From an uncultured Akkermansia sp. (lineage in GTDB: Bacteria > Verrucomicrobiota > Verrucomicrobiia > Verrucomicrobiales > Akkermansiaceae): 23,618 bases of DNA. Location: the NCBI GenBank assembly GCA_904501975.1, contig CAJGCZ010000038.1:1-23618 (forward strand), in the 5' to 3' direction. Of this stretch, positions 1-9,427 are shown one piece after another (positions within the stretch are counted from its first letter, which is position 1; each line of letters begins with the position of its first letter). A program made the translations under genes and the position numbers. The notes beneath the pieces are model-generated. The model was not told the DNA's origin. It did not search any database and saw only the letters and a list, made by a program, of their open reading frames with translations.

Positions 1-10
1 CGAATTTTGA

Positions 11-297
11 GCCCCAGAGGGGCGCCATAAAATAGCCCGGTGGTGGAGCCGCGTCAGCGGCGAAACCCCGGGTTAGTCGTCCATCCATTGGAACCCCGGA
101 GGGGTGGCATAAAGGGTGGCGTCATGTTGTAGTTCGTTTATTATCTATGGTATTGCAAGGAAAACATGAGTAAATATTGAAGCCTCGCATTATGCCACCC
201 CTCAACGGGGTTCCAATATATATTTTCCTCTTTCCCGGGGTTACGCTGCTGCGCAGCTCCACCCCGGGCTACCATATACCGCCCCTCAACCGGGGCT
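11..297. repeat. Large inverted array of GC-rich hairpin modules
   Basis: Two arms of about 100 bp face each other around an AT-rich centre (about 111-190). Each arm holds three modules, in mirrored order on the right. The outer one is a CCCC-loop-GGGG hairpin (11-23 and 280-297). The middle one is a palindrome with an outer CCCGG/CCGGG stem and an inner hairpin (about 34-75 and 233-271). The inner one is another CCCC-loop-GGGG hairpin next to a GGAACCCC or GGGGTTCC word (90-110 and 193-215). The inner hairpin is GCCGC/GCGGC on the left and GCTGC/GCAGC on the right, a paired change that keeps the stem. No reading frame here looks coding. It resembles a dispersed intergenic repeat. Whether it acts as a bidirectional terminator, a nucleoid-protein site or a remnant mobile element cannot be decided. 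Confidence 0.75.
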
Positions 298-330
298 ATT
301 GAATTCCGTTCGCTACGCTCACATCAATGC

Positions 331-356
331 GCCCCACAAATTGCTATTTGTGGGGC
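331..356. other. Perfect 11-bp stem-loop
   Basis: GCCCCACAAAT pairs perfectly with ATTTGTGGGGC across a TGCT tetraloop. No T tract follows on the plus strand. On the minus strand it would be followed by GCATTGATGTG, so it is not a canonical intrinsic terminator in either direction. The right half of the stem and the sequence after it recur in diverged form at 12987-13020, so the hairpin may be one edge of a dispersed repeat. Confidence 0.6.
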
Positions 357-359
357 CAA

Positions 360-391
360 CAACTAAAAACTTAAACAGAGCGAAAAATTTT
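360..391. repeat. Short dispersed repeat, copy A
   Basis: These 32 bases match 12946-12977 at 28 positions by eye, sharing the words CAACTAAAAACT, AACAGAGCG and TTTT. Both copies directly follow a palindromic repeat element (the hairpin array here, the 198-bp element there). They may therefore be the conserved border of an insertion unit rather than a regulatory site. Confidence 0.5.
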
Positions 392-672
392 AACAGGGTG
401 TTGCGAAAAAAAATGTTATTTTGTTATTCGGAGGAGTAAGCTCTTATACGTAAATTAATAGGAGTTAATGACGTCGATTATGGCTTAAATCGCCCTGAAA
501 AAGCCGTTTTTCAAAAATGATGTAAGTAATAAAAAAAAAGCGAGTTATGCCGCGAAAGTGGCTTGCGCACATTCATCTTGTGTGGTAGGTTTTAGGGAAC
601 TGCGATTCGCGGTCGCTCTCTCTTTTTTATTGGTCTGCCGACTGTGTATCATGTAAAAAAAACGCGAAACGT
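392..672 (+). other. AT-rich leader region before the giant surface protein
   Basis: This gene-free stretch is much more AT-rich than its surroundings. It has two neat small hairpins: TGAAAAA/TTTTTCA around GCCG at 496-513, and GCCGC/GTGGC closed by a GAAA tetraloop at 549-562. A TATCAT hexamer at 647-652 could be a -10 box for the gene at 673, but I see no good -35 at the right distance. Only tiny reading frames occur. The hairpins could belong to a long structured 5' leader or a small RNA; the sequence does not tell which. Confidence 0.35.
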
Positions 673-3600
673 ATGAAATTTCATCTTCCTGTCAGATTTT
701 ATAAAGCGCTGATGGCTGTAGTTTGTGTTCCCGGAACAACTATAGCCGGCGATGTGGTGCAGCATGACTATGCCCAGCCTGTGCTGTATACGAGTTCCGG
801 TGCAACGATTAAAGAGAGTTCGGCACTTGCAGCCTCGGCGGCACCGTCTTTGCTTTACTGGGATTCCGTTGCCGGAGAATCCGCCGTGTGGGACACAGAC
901 CAAACGGCGGCTTGGCGGGACTCGAATGCTCAGGAAACAACTTGTGCCGCCGGTGCTCAAGTGGTGTTTGATGAGGGCGCAAACCTGAACAAGGCTGTGC
1001 AGATTGCTCCGGAGGGCGTAACTGCTTCTACGGTCAAGATAACCGGAAGCGGTTATCAGTTCAGCGACGGCGATATGGTGGTAACGGAGCGCTTGAGCGC
1101 CGAGAAATCTGCCACCTTGGACAGTGTGCTGGTGATAGGTTCCTCTGAGACACCTTTGGATATTAATGTGGCAGACGGCGAACAGCTGACGACTCGCGTC
1201 CTCGAGACTGCTTTCTCCGGCTCCCACGAGCACCATATCTTTGAACAAGGCTCGTTCGTGAAAAACGGAAACGGTACGTTGACCATCACCGAGGCGGTGC
1301 ATGGCGCCATCACCGGCGCAACGGTTAATGCCGGTGTGCTTGAGCTTGCCCCCACCGTTTCGTTGGACGTAGGCGCCAATAAAATCCTCGGCGGTTCGCT
1401 TGAGAATGTGGAAATGCAGCTTACGGGGGAAATTGTCCGCGCCGTTTCCGGTAATGTTGCAATGGCTCATAACGTCATTAAATCTGCCGATGGTAAGAAT
1501 GCCGCCGTGCTGACGAATGTGTCGCTTCATGCCGGTATGAGCACGGAATATGCTACCATTCAGAATGTTTCCTTTGCCGGAGAGAGCACCCTGCGAGGGT
1601 ATATCACCTTTGAGAAGACGCAACGCCAAGGTGATATGAGCGTTGTTGCCGGGGGTAATCTGACGGTGGATAACGTATGCTTTGACCTGCATGGCCTTGC
1701 GAGCGGTGATAAAGTTCTTATTGATAATGCCGCAGTGAATAGCGCCGCCGGTACGTTGACCGGTTGGGATACCGCCAGTTTTGTATACAGCGGTATTGCC
1801 GTGAACAGTGCCGCGGTGGATTCCTCCGTGGCCGGTGTGGTGACTATTAACCGCGAGCACAGTGGCAATCTGTACTGGACCGGCGCGCAGGATTATGAGT
1901 GGAATCCCGGTTCTGCCAACTGGAGCACCGTAGAAGGTGGCACCGGTGGTGCTGTCTTTACCGCTCTTTCCAATGTATACTTCGGGGCCGGTGCCGCTAA
2001 CCGCGACATTACCGTTATGCAGGATTTGGTGGTAATGGATTTCGGTATCACGGGCGGAGACTACAGCTTTAGCGGTGGCCGTATTGCTACTCTGGGAGAT
2101 GCTGCTATCAACACCGGAGCGGAGGACACCGTTACCTTCCACGACCTGCTTGTGGTGCAGGGACGTATGACGACATCCGGCAAGGGCACGCTGGAGTTGC
2201 TGGGTGATACCACCGTGGTGAAAGATTTGACCCTGGGAACCAACAATATCACCATTGATGCCGATGTGACGGTGCTTGGCACGTTTAACGTGAATGCCGG
2301 GTCAGATATTGATGCCGGTACCTTGAACATCTACGGTAACGTGACGGCGCAGGAGATGAACATCGCCGTGAGCGCCGGTGAGGAGGTTGGCAACTCCTAT
2401 CATGATGCTTTGGTGAACGTGACCGGCAATCTTACCGTTGGTGAGAGTGGCATCATCACCATCGGGGGCACGGCGGAGCAGCATTACCTTGGCGTTGTGC
2501 GAGCCGGCAATTTGACGGTGAACACGCAGGAGCATGATGTGTATTTTGACCACCTGCATGTGGGCAGCCTGACGGTAGGCCAAGGGGCGCATGTGCATGT
2601 GCTGACATCCACTGCCGCTGTGTCTCTTTCTTCCTCCGAATTCCCGGTCATCAACCTGTCCGGCACTCTGGCTCTGGATGCCCGCGGCGTGACCTACGAC
2701 CGCGGCTACGACGTGTATTTGAAAGACGATGCCGCCTCACTCTTCTTCGGCTCCGGCTGCACCATTGATAACATGAAGATTTTCGGTATGCAGGATGATT
2801 CCGGCTACACGAATGTGGATATCGAGGTGCAGTCCCGCTCCGCCACAGTGACGCAGATGCAGGATTTGGGTGACCTTAAAGTGGGGCTCGGTTCGGTGAC
2901 GGCAAAGAATGCAGAAGGTGCCGTACACGGCGAGTTGATTCTGGATAACGGCAAGCTGAAACTCGGCGAGGGGTCGGATAATCTCATGGCCTCCGATTCC
3001 GGTGCGGTTCGTTTGGAGAATGGCGGTCACCTTGATATCGGTACGACCACCCAGACTTTCTCTGCCAATAATGAGGTATTCCTTTCCGGCGCAGCCTCCA
3101 TCACGGGGGATGCCAAGGGTCCCGGTCTGCAGCTTGCGGACGGCCTTCGTGTGAACTATGCGGATGCCGGTAATAGTATTGATACTAAGATGACGCTGGC
3201 GAAGGACTTAACCCTGAACTCCTCCAGCGCCAACAGCTCGCTGGAGATTTCCGGTGCTATCTCCGGTAGCGGTGCTCTTGGCCTTACCGGGCAGGGTACC
3301 GTGGCGATTTCCGGTGCAAATACCGACTTTGACGGTCAGGTGACAGTGCAGCAGGGGGCTACTCTCTCCTTGCAGAACACAGAAGCTCTGGTGAATGCCG
3401 GTGTGACCCTGAATGCCGGTTCTACGCTTGCGGTGGATACACTCGGTACAGCCAATGTCAACGAGCTTACATTCCTGAACGGTTCGTCTCTTGCCATTTC
3501 CAACATTACGGGTACGGATGAGTCTTCGGTCTCGCACGCCCTGCTGAACGCCAACCAAGGGGTCACCTTTGCCGGCGAGAATGTAACGATGAATGTCATC

Positions 3601-6600
3601 TTCTCTGAAAAGCTGGAGACGTTGACCGCCTACAATCTCATGACCGGTGTGACATCCATTGACAACCTCAGCTTCAACGTGAAGCACAATGGTGCAGATT
3701 TAGCTGCATCTCAATACCGGATTGAGCTTGATGACGAAACCGGCTTGCTTTACATATACACCATGATGGGTAATGTGTGGGAAGGTAAGGGTAATCCAAC
3801 ATACGGTTACTACTATGTGTGGTCCACTACTGATAAAGGTGGACAGTGGAGTAGTGGAAACGGTAATTACGATGAAACCGGCGAGTACAAAGCTGCGATT
3901 TTCGGCGATTTAGATGGAGGTTCCAGCACTATATCAGTGTACGGAACAGTCAATCCCGGGGATGTTTATTTTATTGCGGATGAAACCGACTATGTCTTTA
4001 ACGATTATGGCAGCTTTGCCGCCGGTACTAACCTTCATAAGGATGGTGAGGCAAAGGTTACTCTCCAATTGTACCAGAATATGGACGCAAATACCGCCTT
4101 GGGTTCTATTGATATAAAAAATGGTTCATTGGTATTCATGGAGGCGTATGCTGTATCCGGTGCTGTGACGATTGATCCCAAAGGCAAACTCGAGATAACG
4201 GGCGGGGATAGTTTTGGCATTCCCATTGAGCTGAAAATGGGTCCCCAAGCCGATGGTTCGTTCAATTACACGGTTTCAGGTCTCGAGCTGGAATCAGATG
4301 GCAATTTGGATCAGTACTACTGCGATGCCGAACTCAGCGGTGTAACCTTGGATGCTAGCAGTGTCTATGGTAAGGCTGATGCTTACGGTTCCGTGTATCA
4401 TGCTTACATTAACGGCAATGCTGACATATCATACGTGACCATCGATCACTCGGAAGTGACGGGTGCTACACTTTCCAACGTCAGTCTGTATTCTACGAAT
4501 GCAACTACAGAATTGATGAAAGGCTATTATCGACTTCAACACGTAACTTTTGGTGAGAATGTGGTGGTGGAAGCGGGTAGCCGCTATTCCATTAACGGCA
4601 ATATTACCTTCAAGGATACTATCGTCAATAAGGGCGTTATCCATATAACGAACGTCGTTGCCGAAATTGGGCAGATTGACTATACCTTCCATGTAGCTGA
4701 TAACGGTAAATCCACCTACGACTATCGATTCATTCGCATGGAAGATGGCGGCCGATTTGATATCTTGGGTTATAATACCTTCGAAACCCGTCAGGTGGAA
4801 ATTAACGGCATTAATCTGGCTACCGGCTTAGCCACCGGCATCGGGGCAGAGTTCGTTGATAACAAGGATGGTTCGTTCACCCTCAGTGTAGGTAAAATAC
4901 TTGCCTATGATAAAGACGGAAATATCAGCGAGGTTGACGGCACAGTGGGTATGCCGCAGTGGGATGAGCGCTGGGGTAAGCAAGACCATGCTCCCGGTAT
5001 GACTCGCCGATATTTCGAAACGGATGCTACAGCAGATTTTAGCATGGCCTCCGGCATCAGCGAAAATCCTGCCTACTACAAGTACAACTCCATCGTGAAT
5101 GGAGCTAATGCCGCCAAGGTAAACAAAGGTAGAGCTATTGCGGTAACGCTTTCCTCGGTGGCTACCGGTAATGTTGCAGCAGCCGGTAGTATTGTAGAGG
5201 GAGGCCTTGCTGCCGCTGACCATGAGGTGTGGATTTACGATCGCTCCGGGTTCAAAACTGTTATCGGTGGTTTGGCCAATTGGGCAGCAACTCCGCAGTT
5301 TGCTGCGACTCATGTTCTGGTTAACACGGATAACCGTTGGATGGATCAGCAAAAAGAACTGGTTATTGGTGGTTCCCGATGGAGTTGGCAGTATGGTGAG
5401 AGTTTTGTGACGGTGCAGAATGGCAATATCAACAAACTTGTTGGTGGTTCATACGAATGGGTGGAGCAGGAAGGCACCGCACACGTATTTGTGGATGGTG
5501 GCACCATTGGCGAAATCTTTGCGGCCGGTTATTTGTCCACCCTTCACGGAACACAGATGGTGGACGGCCGCACCCGTGCTGTAGAAATGACCCTTACCGG
5601 CGGTACGCTCGGTTGGGAGAATGGTCGCGTCTTCGGCGGCGGTGATAAGGGAACCGTAAACGGCGATATTTACATTCGCATGGAGGGTGATGCCAATGTG
5701 CGCTCCCAGCTGGTGGGTGGTTCTAATGCCGGTACGGTGAATGGCGATATCGTGCTGGACCTTATCAGTGGTACGGCTAACAGAGTGGATGCCGCAGGCT
5801 TAGGCTGGGATGCATGGACTCTTAAAGCCAATACCAACGGCAACGTACTGGTAAATCTGTACACTGATTTCCGACTGGGGGATGGCCTCTATGGCGGCAA
5901 GGAGCAGTCGAACTACGTCACCTTTGGCGAAAATAAGACCAGCACGCTTCACTTGGCAGAATCCGGTAAATATGAGTTGGCCTCCATTGGCTCTGATGGC
6001 TACACCGCCTCTGAGGATTCTGCCGCTGTGACCGGCTTCGACCGCATTACCTTGGCAGATGGTGCACACGCAGTGGTGGCACTCGCGAAGTTTGACCATG
6101 ACATGGATGCCGACACTACCCTCAGCATCAGCGGTCAGGGTGTAGTTGAGGTGATTGGCCATGGCGCAAACTTCGGCCGCGATATTCTGCTGCAGGATGG
6201 AGCCACGCTCAAGGTTTCCACCAGTGTTATCGGTCTGCCCGGAGCAGATGATGACCGCACGATTACCGTGACGGAGGGCTCGAGCATTGATTTCTCCGGC
6301 TTCCCGGTAGAAACCCACTATGATGCAGATTCCGACTTTGCCGGCCTGGGCTTCAATGTGCTTATCAGCGGCAATGGCGCAAATGGTATGGGTGCTCTTT
6401 ACAAGGGTAAGTATGAAAACTCGCTTTACCCGAAGGACGAAGATGTTACTTCAACCATTGTGAACAGAATTGTACTGCCGAACGTGAAACTCACGGACAG
6501 TGCCTCTGTGGGTGTGGTTGAGCAGGAGTACCTCTTCATGAATGCCAACGCGCTGGGGCAGACTCAGCTGGATTTGGACGGGCATACCCTCACCAAGCTG

Positions 6601-9294
6601 GGTGCTGGTGACTTTATCACCCGCTCCGTGGAGATAACGCCCGGCACCATATTGGTGCAGCAGGGCGCCTTTGGCTCCGATTTGGTGGGTAAAGCCACAG
6701 ATACGGATATGGTGCTGGCAGCCGGCACGGAGCTGAAACTGGATTCCACTCGTCTGGAGGCACCGACGGGTACGACCACGGGGCTCGAGCTTCGCTCTCT
6801 GAGCGGTTCCGGTACGGTGACGCTGAACGGCAGTACGCTGACACTGCATACGGACAAAGACGCTTCCTATTATGCCGAATACATGGATGGGGCACAGACC
6901 TATAATCAGTTCTCGGAAACAACGGGCTTTGGCTATGCGATATTCAGCGGTCTGATTAAGGATGGCAGCGATAAAGGTAAGATTGCCAAGACCGGCTCCG
7001 GGGTGCACTATATCTCCGGCAGCAGCAATACCTACACCGGCGGTACCCAGGTACAGGAAGGGCGTCTCTACCTGTTAGGAACAGGTGTGGCCTCCGAGTT
7101 CAGTAAGGGTGAGTCCAGGGTAGCCTCCGGTGTGGCCGGTACGGGCGCGATAGTATGGGGCAGCGCTGATGCTGAGCTTTACCTGGGCCATAATGCTCGC
7201 ATTTACAACGAGGGTACAACCAACGTGGCCGGTGGTGTTATGACCATCGGTGTGGAAGGTGCGCCCAACGGTGTGCTGGCAGACTTTGTCGGTATCCACA
7301 GCAAGGGCACCACCCCTGTGAAGATGAACGGCGTGGAATATGTGGAGATTGAAACCCACAGCCTGAAGTCCATTGCCGTGAATGCAACCTATGCAGACGG
7401 TACCGCGTACGTGGCCCATACGGACATTGACCACAACAAGATGTTGCTGGTGAAGAAGAGCGACTGGGAGTCTGCCAAGAATACGGCGGTAACAGGTTTC
7501 TCTGACACCGGTTACAATGAGGCCGTCTACTCCGGCGTGCTCTTTGATTCCAACAATGTGGCAGCCAAGCTGCACAAGGTGGGTGTGGGTACTCTGGTGC
7601 TGGATCAGAGCAACTCTTACACCGGCGGCACGGAAATTGATGCCGGTACGCTCCGCGTGCGTGGCTGGGGCTCTCTCGGTAAGAGTGAGAAGACAAACGC
7701 TGTCAATGTGCACGACGGTGCTACGCTCATGTTCACGCACAACAGCGGCTACGGCAATGAGCCCACAAGTGCAGCCAACGATATCACCATCGCCGGCAGC
7801 GGTGATGAGCGATGGCTGAACCATGCGGCAACGGACGGCGAGACAGCCGCCCTCATCTCTGCCGTGGGCCCCGCAGTGACCTTCACGCTCAGTGGCGATA
7901 TTGTCGGTACCGGTAATGTGCGCCACTCCGGTGAGGGTGTGCTGGTGCTTAGCGGCGATAATGCCTACACCGGCGGCACCTATGCCTCCCGTGGTACGGT
8001 AGAGGTGCAGAGTGCTACCGGCTTGGGCGCCACGGAAAACGGGCAGGGCGCTGTGACCATTGAGCACGATGCCGACCTGCGAGTTACCGTGGAGTCCGGC
8101 TACACGGAAGACCGTATGGTGACAACTCTTGCTGCTGATTCAAATGATATTCAGGGTGATATTTTCATCAATGGTACATCTGAAACCGAGCGTATTTTGC
8201 ACATGGCCAGTAATGGCTACAATGCCATTTCCACCACGTTGACTGAAAATGGCACGCTGTTGCTCAATGGTGAGGCCAGAGACGGTGTGGCCGTGAAGGC
8301 AGAGTCCGCAATGCTTACCGGCAGCGGTAAGGTTGTTGTGTCTGATGCCGCGGCCTCCGGTGCTTCCATTACATTTGATTCAATGATTGATTACACCGGC
8401 GATTTCCGCGTGGAGGGCGACAATGCTTCCATCAACGTGAAGTCCGGCACCTTCGTTGACGGCAGCATCTATGTAGTGGGTAGGCAAGCCTCTGTCAACA
8501 TGGGTAGTGATATTTTCATAGCCGATGCTAAAACCCTGAACCTGACCTCCACGGGTGATGCTTATCAGAACACGGCAGCAGCTGTAAAAACAGAAGGCGC
8601 TGTGAGCATTGAGGCCGGTGGCATTCTCTCCGCGAAGCGTCAGGAAACGACCTTCAGCTACAACATCAGAGATTTGCAGCGAAGTGTCAGCTTCTCGTTG
8701 GCGGAAGCAACAAAACCGCAGATTCAGACCGGCGCACAGCCGGAAATGAGAGACTATCATTTGGTCGGCGATGATGTATTCCTAGATAATGCTCAGCTTG
8801 ATGCCGTCCTCATGTACGACGGGCAGTTTGATGCCACCATTGCAGTAAATCTGCATGCAGCCGGTGTTATTCAGGCTAAAGGCGGCCTGACTCTTACAGG
8901 TGGCTCCACCTATGAAACCGTGAGCTCTCATACCTGTTTGATGGGCGGCTCTCTGACGCTTGATACTATGGAAAACAGTCTGCTGACCTTCCACACGACA
9001 GCAGACAAGGAGTACGGCGTATCGGCTGAAGCTGCACAGTTGGTGCTCTTCAGTGGTGTGGGTAGCGTCTATTTTGGCTATGATGAGGTGACGGCGAGCA
9101 GTGCTTCCGGCATCTACTACACCAAGGCAGATCGCTATATCACCGGCAGTGATTACATTGATGATCGCACCTTGCTGGTGTATGACTCCTACGCCGGTGT
9201 GGTTTACCTGCAGCAGGCGGTTCCCGAGCCCACAACGGCCACACTCTCTCTGTTGGCGTTGGCCGGTCTTGTAGCCCGCCGTCGCCGTAAGTAA
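673..9294 (+). CDS. Giant secreted beta-strand-repeat protein with PEP-CTERM anchor
   Basis: Predicted surface protein of 2,873 residues. It starts with a Sec-type signal peptide (residues 1 to about 25, cleavage near TTIA-GD) and ends with a PEP-CTERM signal (about 2849-2873: VPEP, a hydrophobic run, then RRRRK). Such signals are processed by exosortase-type systems in families where this is known. The body is Gly/Ala/Thr/Ser/Asn-rich, as expected for a beta-helix. Passenger-type repeats with G-x-G-T-L-x-L and YTGGT words lie near 870, 2104, 2300 and 2416. Trp-rich module starts lie near 60, 400 and 1031, and GGS...GTVNGDI repeats around 1650-1710. No C-terminal translocator barrel is visible, so this is not a classical type V autotransporter. 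Few Shine-Dalgarno cues support the ATG at 673; the signal peptide decides the start. The part near 3.7-5.0 kb is visibly AT-richer than the rest. Its role could be adhesion, matrix formation or mucus contact, which is inference only. Confidence 0.9.
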   Translation: MKFHLPVRFYKALMAVVCVPGTTIAGDVVQHDYAQPVLYTSSGATIKESSALAASAAPSLLYWDSVAGESAVWDTDQTAAWRDSNAQETTCAAGAQVVFDEGANLNKAVQIAPEGVTASTVKITGSGYQFSDGDMVVTERLSAEKSATLDSVLVIGSSETPLDINVADGEQLTTRVLETAFSGSHEHHIFEQGSFVKNGNGTLTITEAVHGAITGATVNAGVLELAPTVSLDVGANKILGGSLENVEMQLTGEIVRAVSGNVAMAHNVIKSADGKNAAVLTNVSLHAGMSTEYATIQNVSFAGESTLRGYITFEKTQRQGDMSVVAGGNLTVDNVCFDLHGLASGDKVLIDNAAVNSAAGTLTGWDTASFVYSGIAVNSAAVDSSVAGVVTINREHSGNLYWTGAQDYEWNPGSANWSTVEGGTGGAVFTALSNVYFGAGAANRDITVMQDLVVMDFGITGGDYSFSGGRIATLGDAAINTGAEDTVTFHDLLVVQGRMTTSGKGTLELLGDTTVVKDLTLGTNNITIDADVTVLGTFNVNAGSDIDAGTLNIYGNVTAQEMNIAVSAGEEVGNSYHDALVNVTGNLTVGESGIITIGGTAEQHYLGVVRAGNLTVNTQEHDVYFDHLHVGSLTVGQGAHVHVLTSTAAVSLSSSEFPVINLSGTLALDARGVTYDRGYDVYLKDDAASLFFGSGCTIDNMKIFGMQDDSGYTNVDIEVQSRSATVTQMQDLGDLKVGLGSVTAKNAEGAVHGELILDNGKLKLGEGSDNLMASDSGAVRLENGGHLDIGTTTQTFSANNEVFLSGAASITGDAKGPGLQLADGLRVNYADAGNSIDTKMTLAKDLTLNSSSANSSLEISGAISGSGALGLTGQGTVAISGANTDFDGQVTVQQGATLSLQNTEALVNAGVTLNAGSTLAVDTLGTANVNELTFLNGSSLAISNITGTDESSVSHALLNANQGVTFAGENVTMNVIFSEKLETLTAYNLMTGVTSIDNLSFNVKHNGADLAASQYRIELDDETGLLYIYTMMGNVWEGKGNPTYGYYYVWSTTDKGGQWSSGNGNYDETGEYKAAIFGDLDGGSSTISVYGTVNPGDVYFIADETDYVFNDYGSFAAGTNLHKDGEAKVTLQLYQNMDANTALGSIDIKNGSLVFMEAYAVSGAVTIDPKGKLEITGGDSFGIPIELKMGPQADGSFNYTVSGLELESDGNLDQYYCDAELSGVTLDASSVYGKADAYGSVYHAYINGNADISYVTIDHSEVTGATLSNVSLYSTNATTELMKGYYRLQHVTFGENVVVEAGSRYSINGNITFKDTIVNKGVIHITNVVAEIGQIDYTFHVADNGKSTYDYRFIRMEDGGRFDILGYNTFETRQVEINGINLATGLATGIGAEFVDNKDGSFTLSVGKILAYDKDGNISEVDGTVGMPQWDERWGKQDHAPGMTRRYFETDATADFSMASGISENPAYYKYNSIVNGANAAKVNKGRAIAVTLSSVATGNVAAAGSIVEGGLAAADHEVWIYDRSGFKTVIGGLANWAATPQFAATHVLVNTDNRWMDQQKELVIGGSRWSWQYGESFVTVQNGNINKLVGGSYEWVEQEGTAHVFVDGGTIGEIFAAGYLSTLHGTQMVDGRTRAVEMTLTGGTLGWENGRVFGGGDKGTVNGDIYIRMEGDANVRSQLVGGSNAGTVNGDIVLDLISGTANRVDAAGLGWDAWTLKANTNGNVLVNLYTDFRLGDGLYGGKEQSNYVTFGENKTSTLHLAESGKYELASIGSDGYTASEDSAAVTGFDRITLADGAHAVVALAKFDHDMDADTTLSISGQGVVEVIGHGANFGRDILLQDGATLKVSTSVIGLPGADDDRTITVTEGSSIDFSGFPVETHYDADSDFAGLGFNVLISGNGANGMGALYKGKYENSLYPKDEDVTSTIVNRIVLPNVKLTDSASVGVVEQEYLFMNANALGQTQLDLDGHTLTKLGAGDFITRSVEITPGTILVQQGAFGSDLVGKATDTDMVLAAGTELKLDSTRLEAPTGTTTGLELRSLSGSGTVTLNGSTLTLHTDKDASYYAEYMDGAQTYNQFSETTGFGYAIFSGLIKDGSDKGKIAKTGSGVHYISGSSNTYTGGTQVQEGRLYLLGTGVASEFSKGESRVASGVAGTGAIVWGSADAELYLGHNARIYNEGTTNVAGGVMTIGVEGAPNGVLADFVGIHSKGTTPVKMNGVEYVEIETHSLKSIAVNATYADGTAYVAHTDIDHNKMLLVKKSDWESAKNTAVTGFSDTGYNEAVYSGVLFDSNNVAAKLHKVGVGTLVLDQSNSYTGGTEIDAGTLRVRGWGSLGKSEKTNAVNVHDGATLMFTHNSGYGNEPTSAANDITIAGSGDERWLNHAATDGETAALISAVGPAVTFTLSGDIVGTGNVRHSGEGVLVLSGDNAYTGGTYASRGTVEVQSATGLGATENGQGAVTIEHDADLRVTVESGYTEDRMVTTLAADSNDIQGDIFINGTSETERILHMASNGYNAISTTLTENGTLLLNGEARDGVAVKAESAMLTGSGKVVVSDAAASGASITFDSMIDYTGDFRVEGDNASINVKSGTFVDGSIYVVGRQASVNMGSDIFIADAKTLNLTSTGDAYQNTAAAVKTEGAVSIEAGGILSAKRQETTFSYNIRDLQRSVSFSLAEATKPQIQTGAQPEMRDYHLVGDDVFLDNAQLDAVLMYDGQFDATIAVNLHAAGVIQAKGGLTLTGGSTYETVSSHTCLMGGSLTLDTMENSLLTFHTTADKEYGVSAEAAQLVLFSGVGSVYFGYDEVTASSASGIYYTKADRYITGSDYIDDRTLLVYDSYAGVVYLQQAVPEPTTATLSLLALAGLVARRRRK

Positions 9295-9321
9295 GATTCC
9301 TCTGCGCGATTCGCAGAACGG

Positions 9322-9356
9322 CCCCCCGTGGTTTCTGTTTACCACGGGGGGTGTTT
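9322..9356 (+). terminator. Intrinsic terminator of the giant surface-protein gene
   Basis: CCCCCCGTGGT (9322-9332) pairs perfectly with ACCACGGGGGG (9341-9351) around an 8-nt loop, followed by a T-rich tail. It lies 27 nt after the stop codon. A smaller hairpin, TCTGCG/CGCAGA (9301-9317), precedes it. Confidence 0.85.
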
Positions 9357-9391
9357 TACGTTGGCGAGCATCGGTGTGCAGAAGAATACGG

Positions 9392-9421
9392 TTGACCTCT
9401 GCTTTATACGTGTGCTATAGT
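9392..9421 (+). promoter_or_regulatory. Sigma70-type promoter for the DUF1810 gene, leaderless layout
   Basis: TTGACC (9392-9397) and TATAGT (9416-9421) are separated by 18 nt, and only 6 nt lie between the -10 and the ATG at 9428. Transcription starting about 7 nt after the -10 would begin on the start codon itself. The run of G before the ATG is too close to serve as a ribosome binding site. Confidence 0.7.
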
Positions 9422-9427
9422 GGGGGC

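Noticed and set aside
649..2142. A 497-codon open frame on the minus strand opposite the giant gene
   Set aside because: It lies entirely within the giant gene's 5' part, reads as a His/Arg/Gly-rich shadow translation, and has no promoter or family signature; the plus frame has a signal peptide and repeats.
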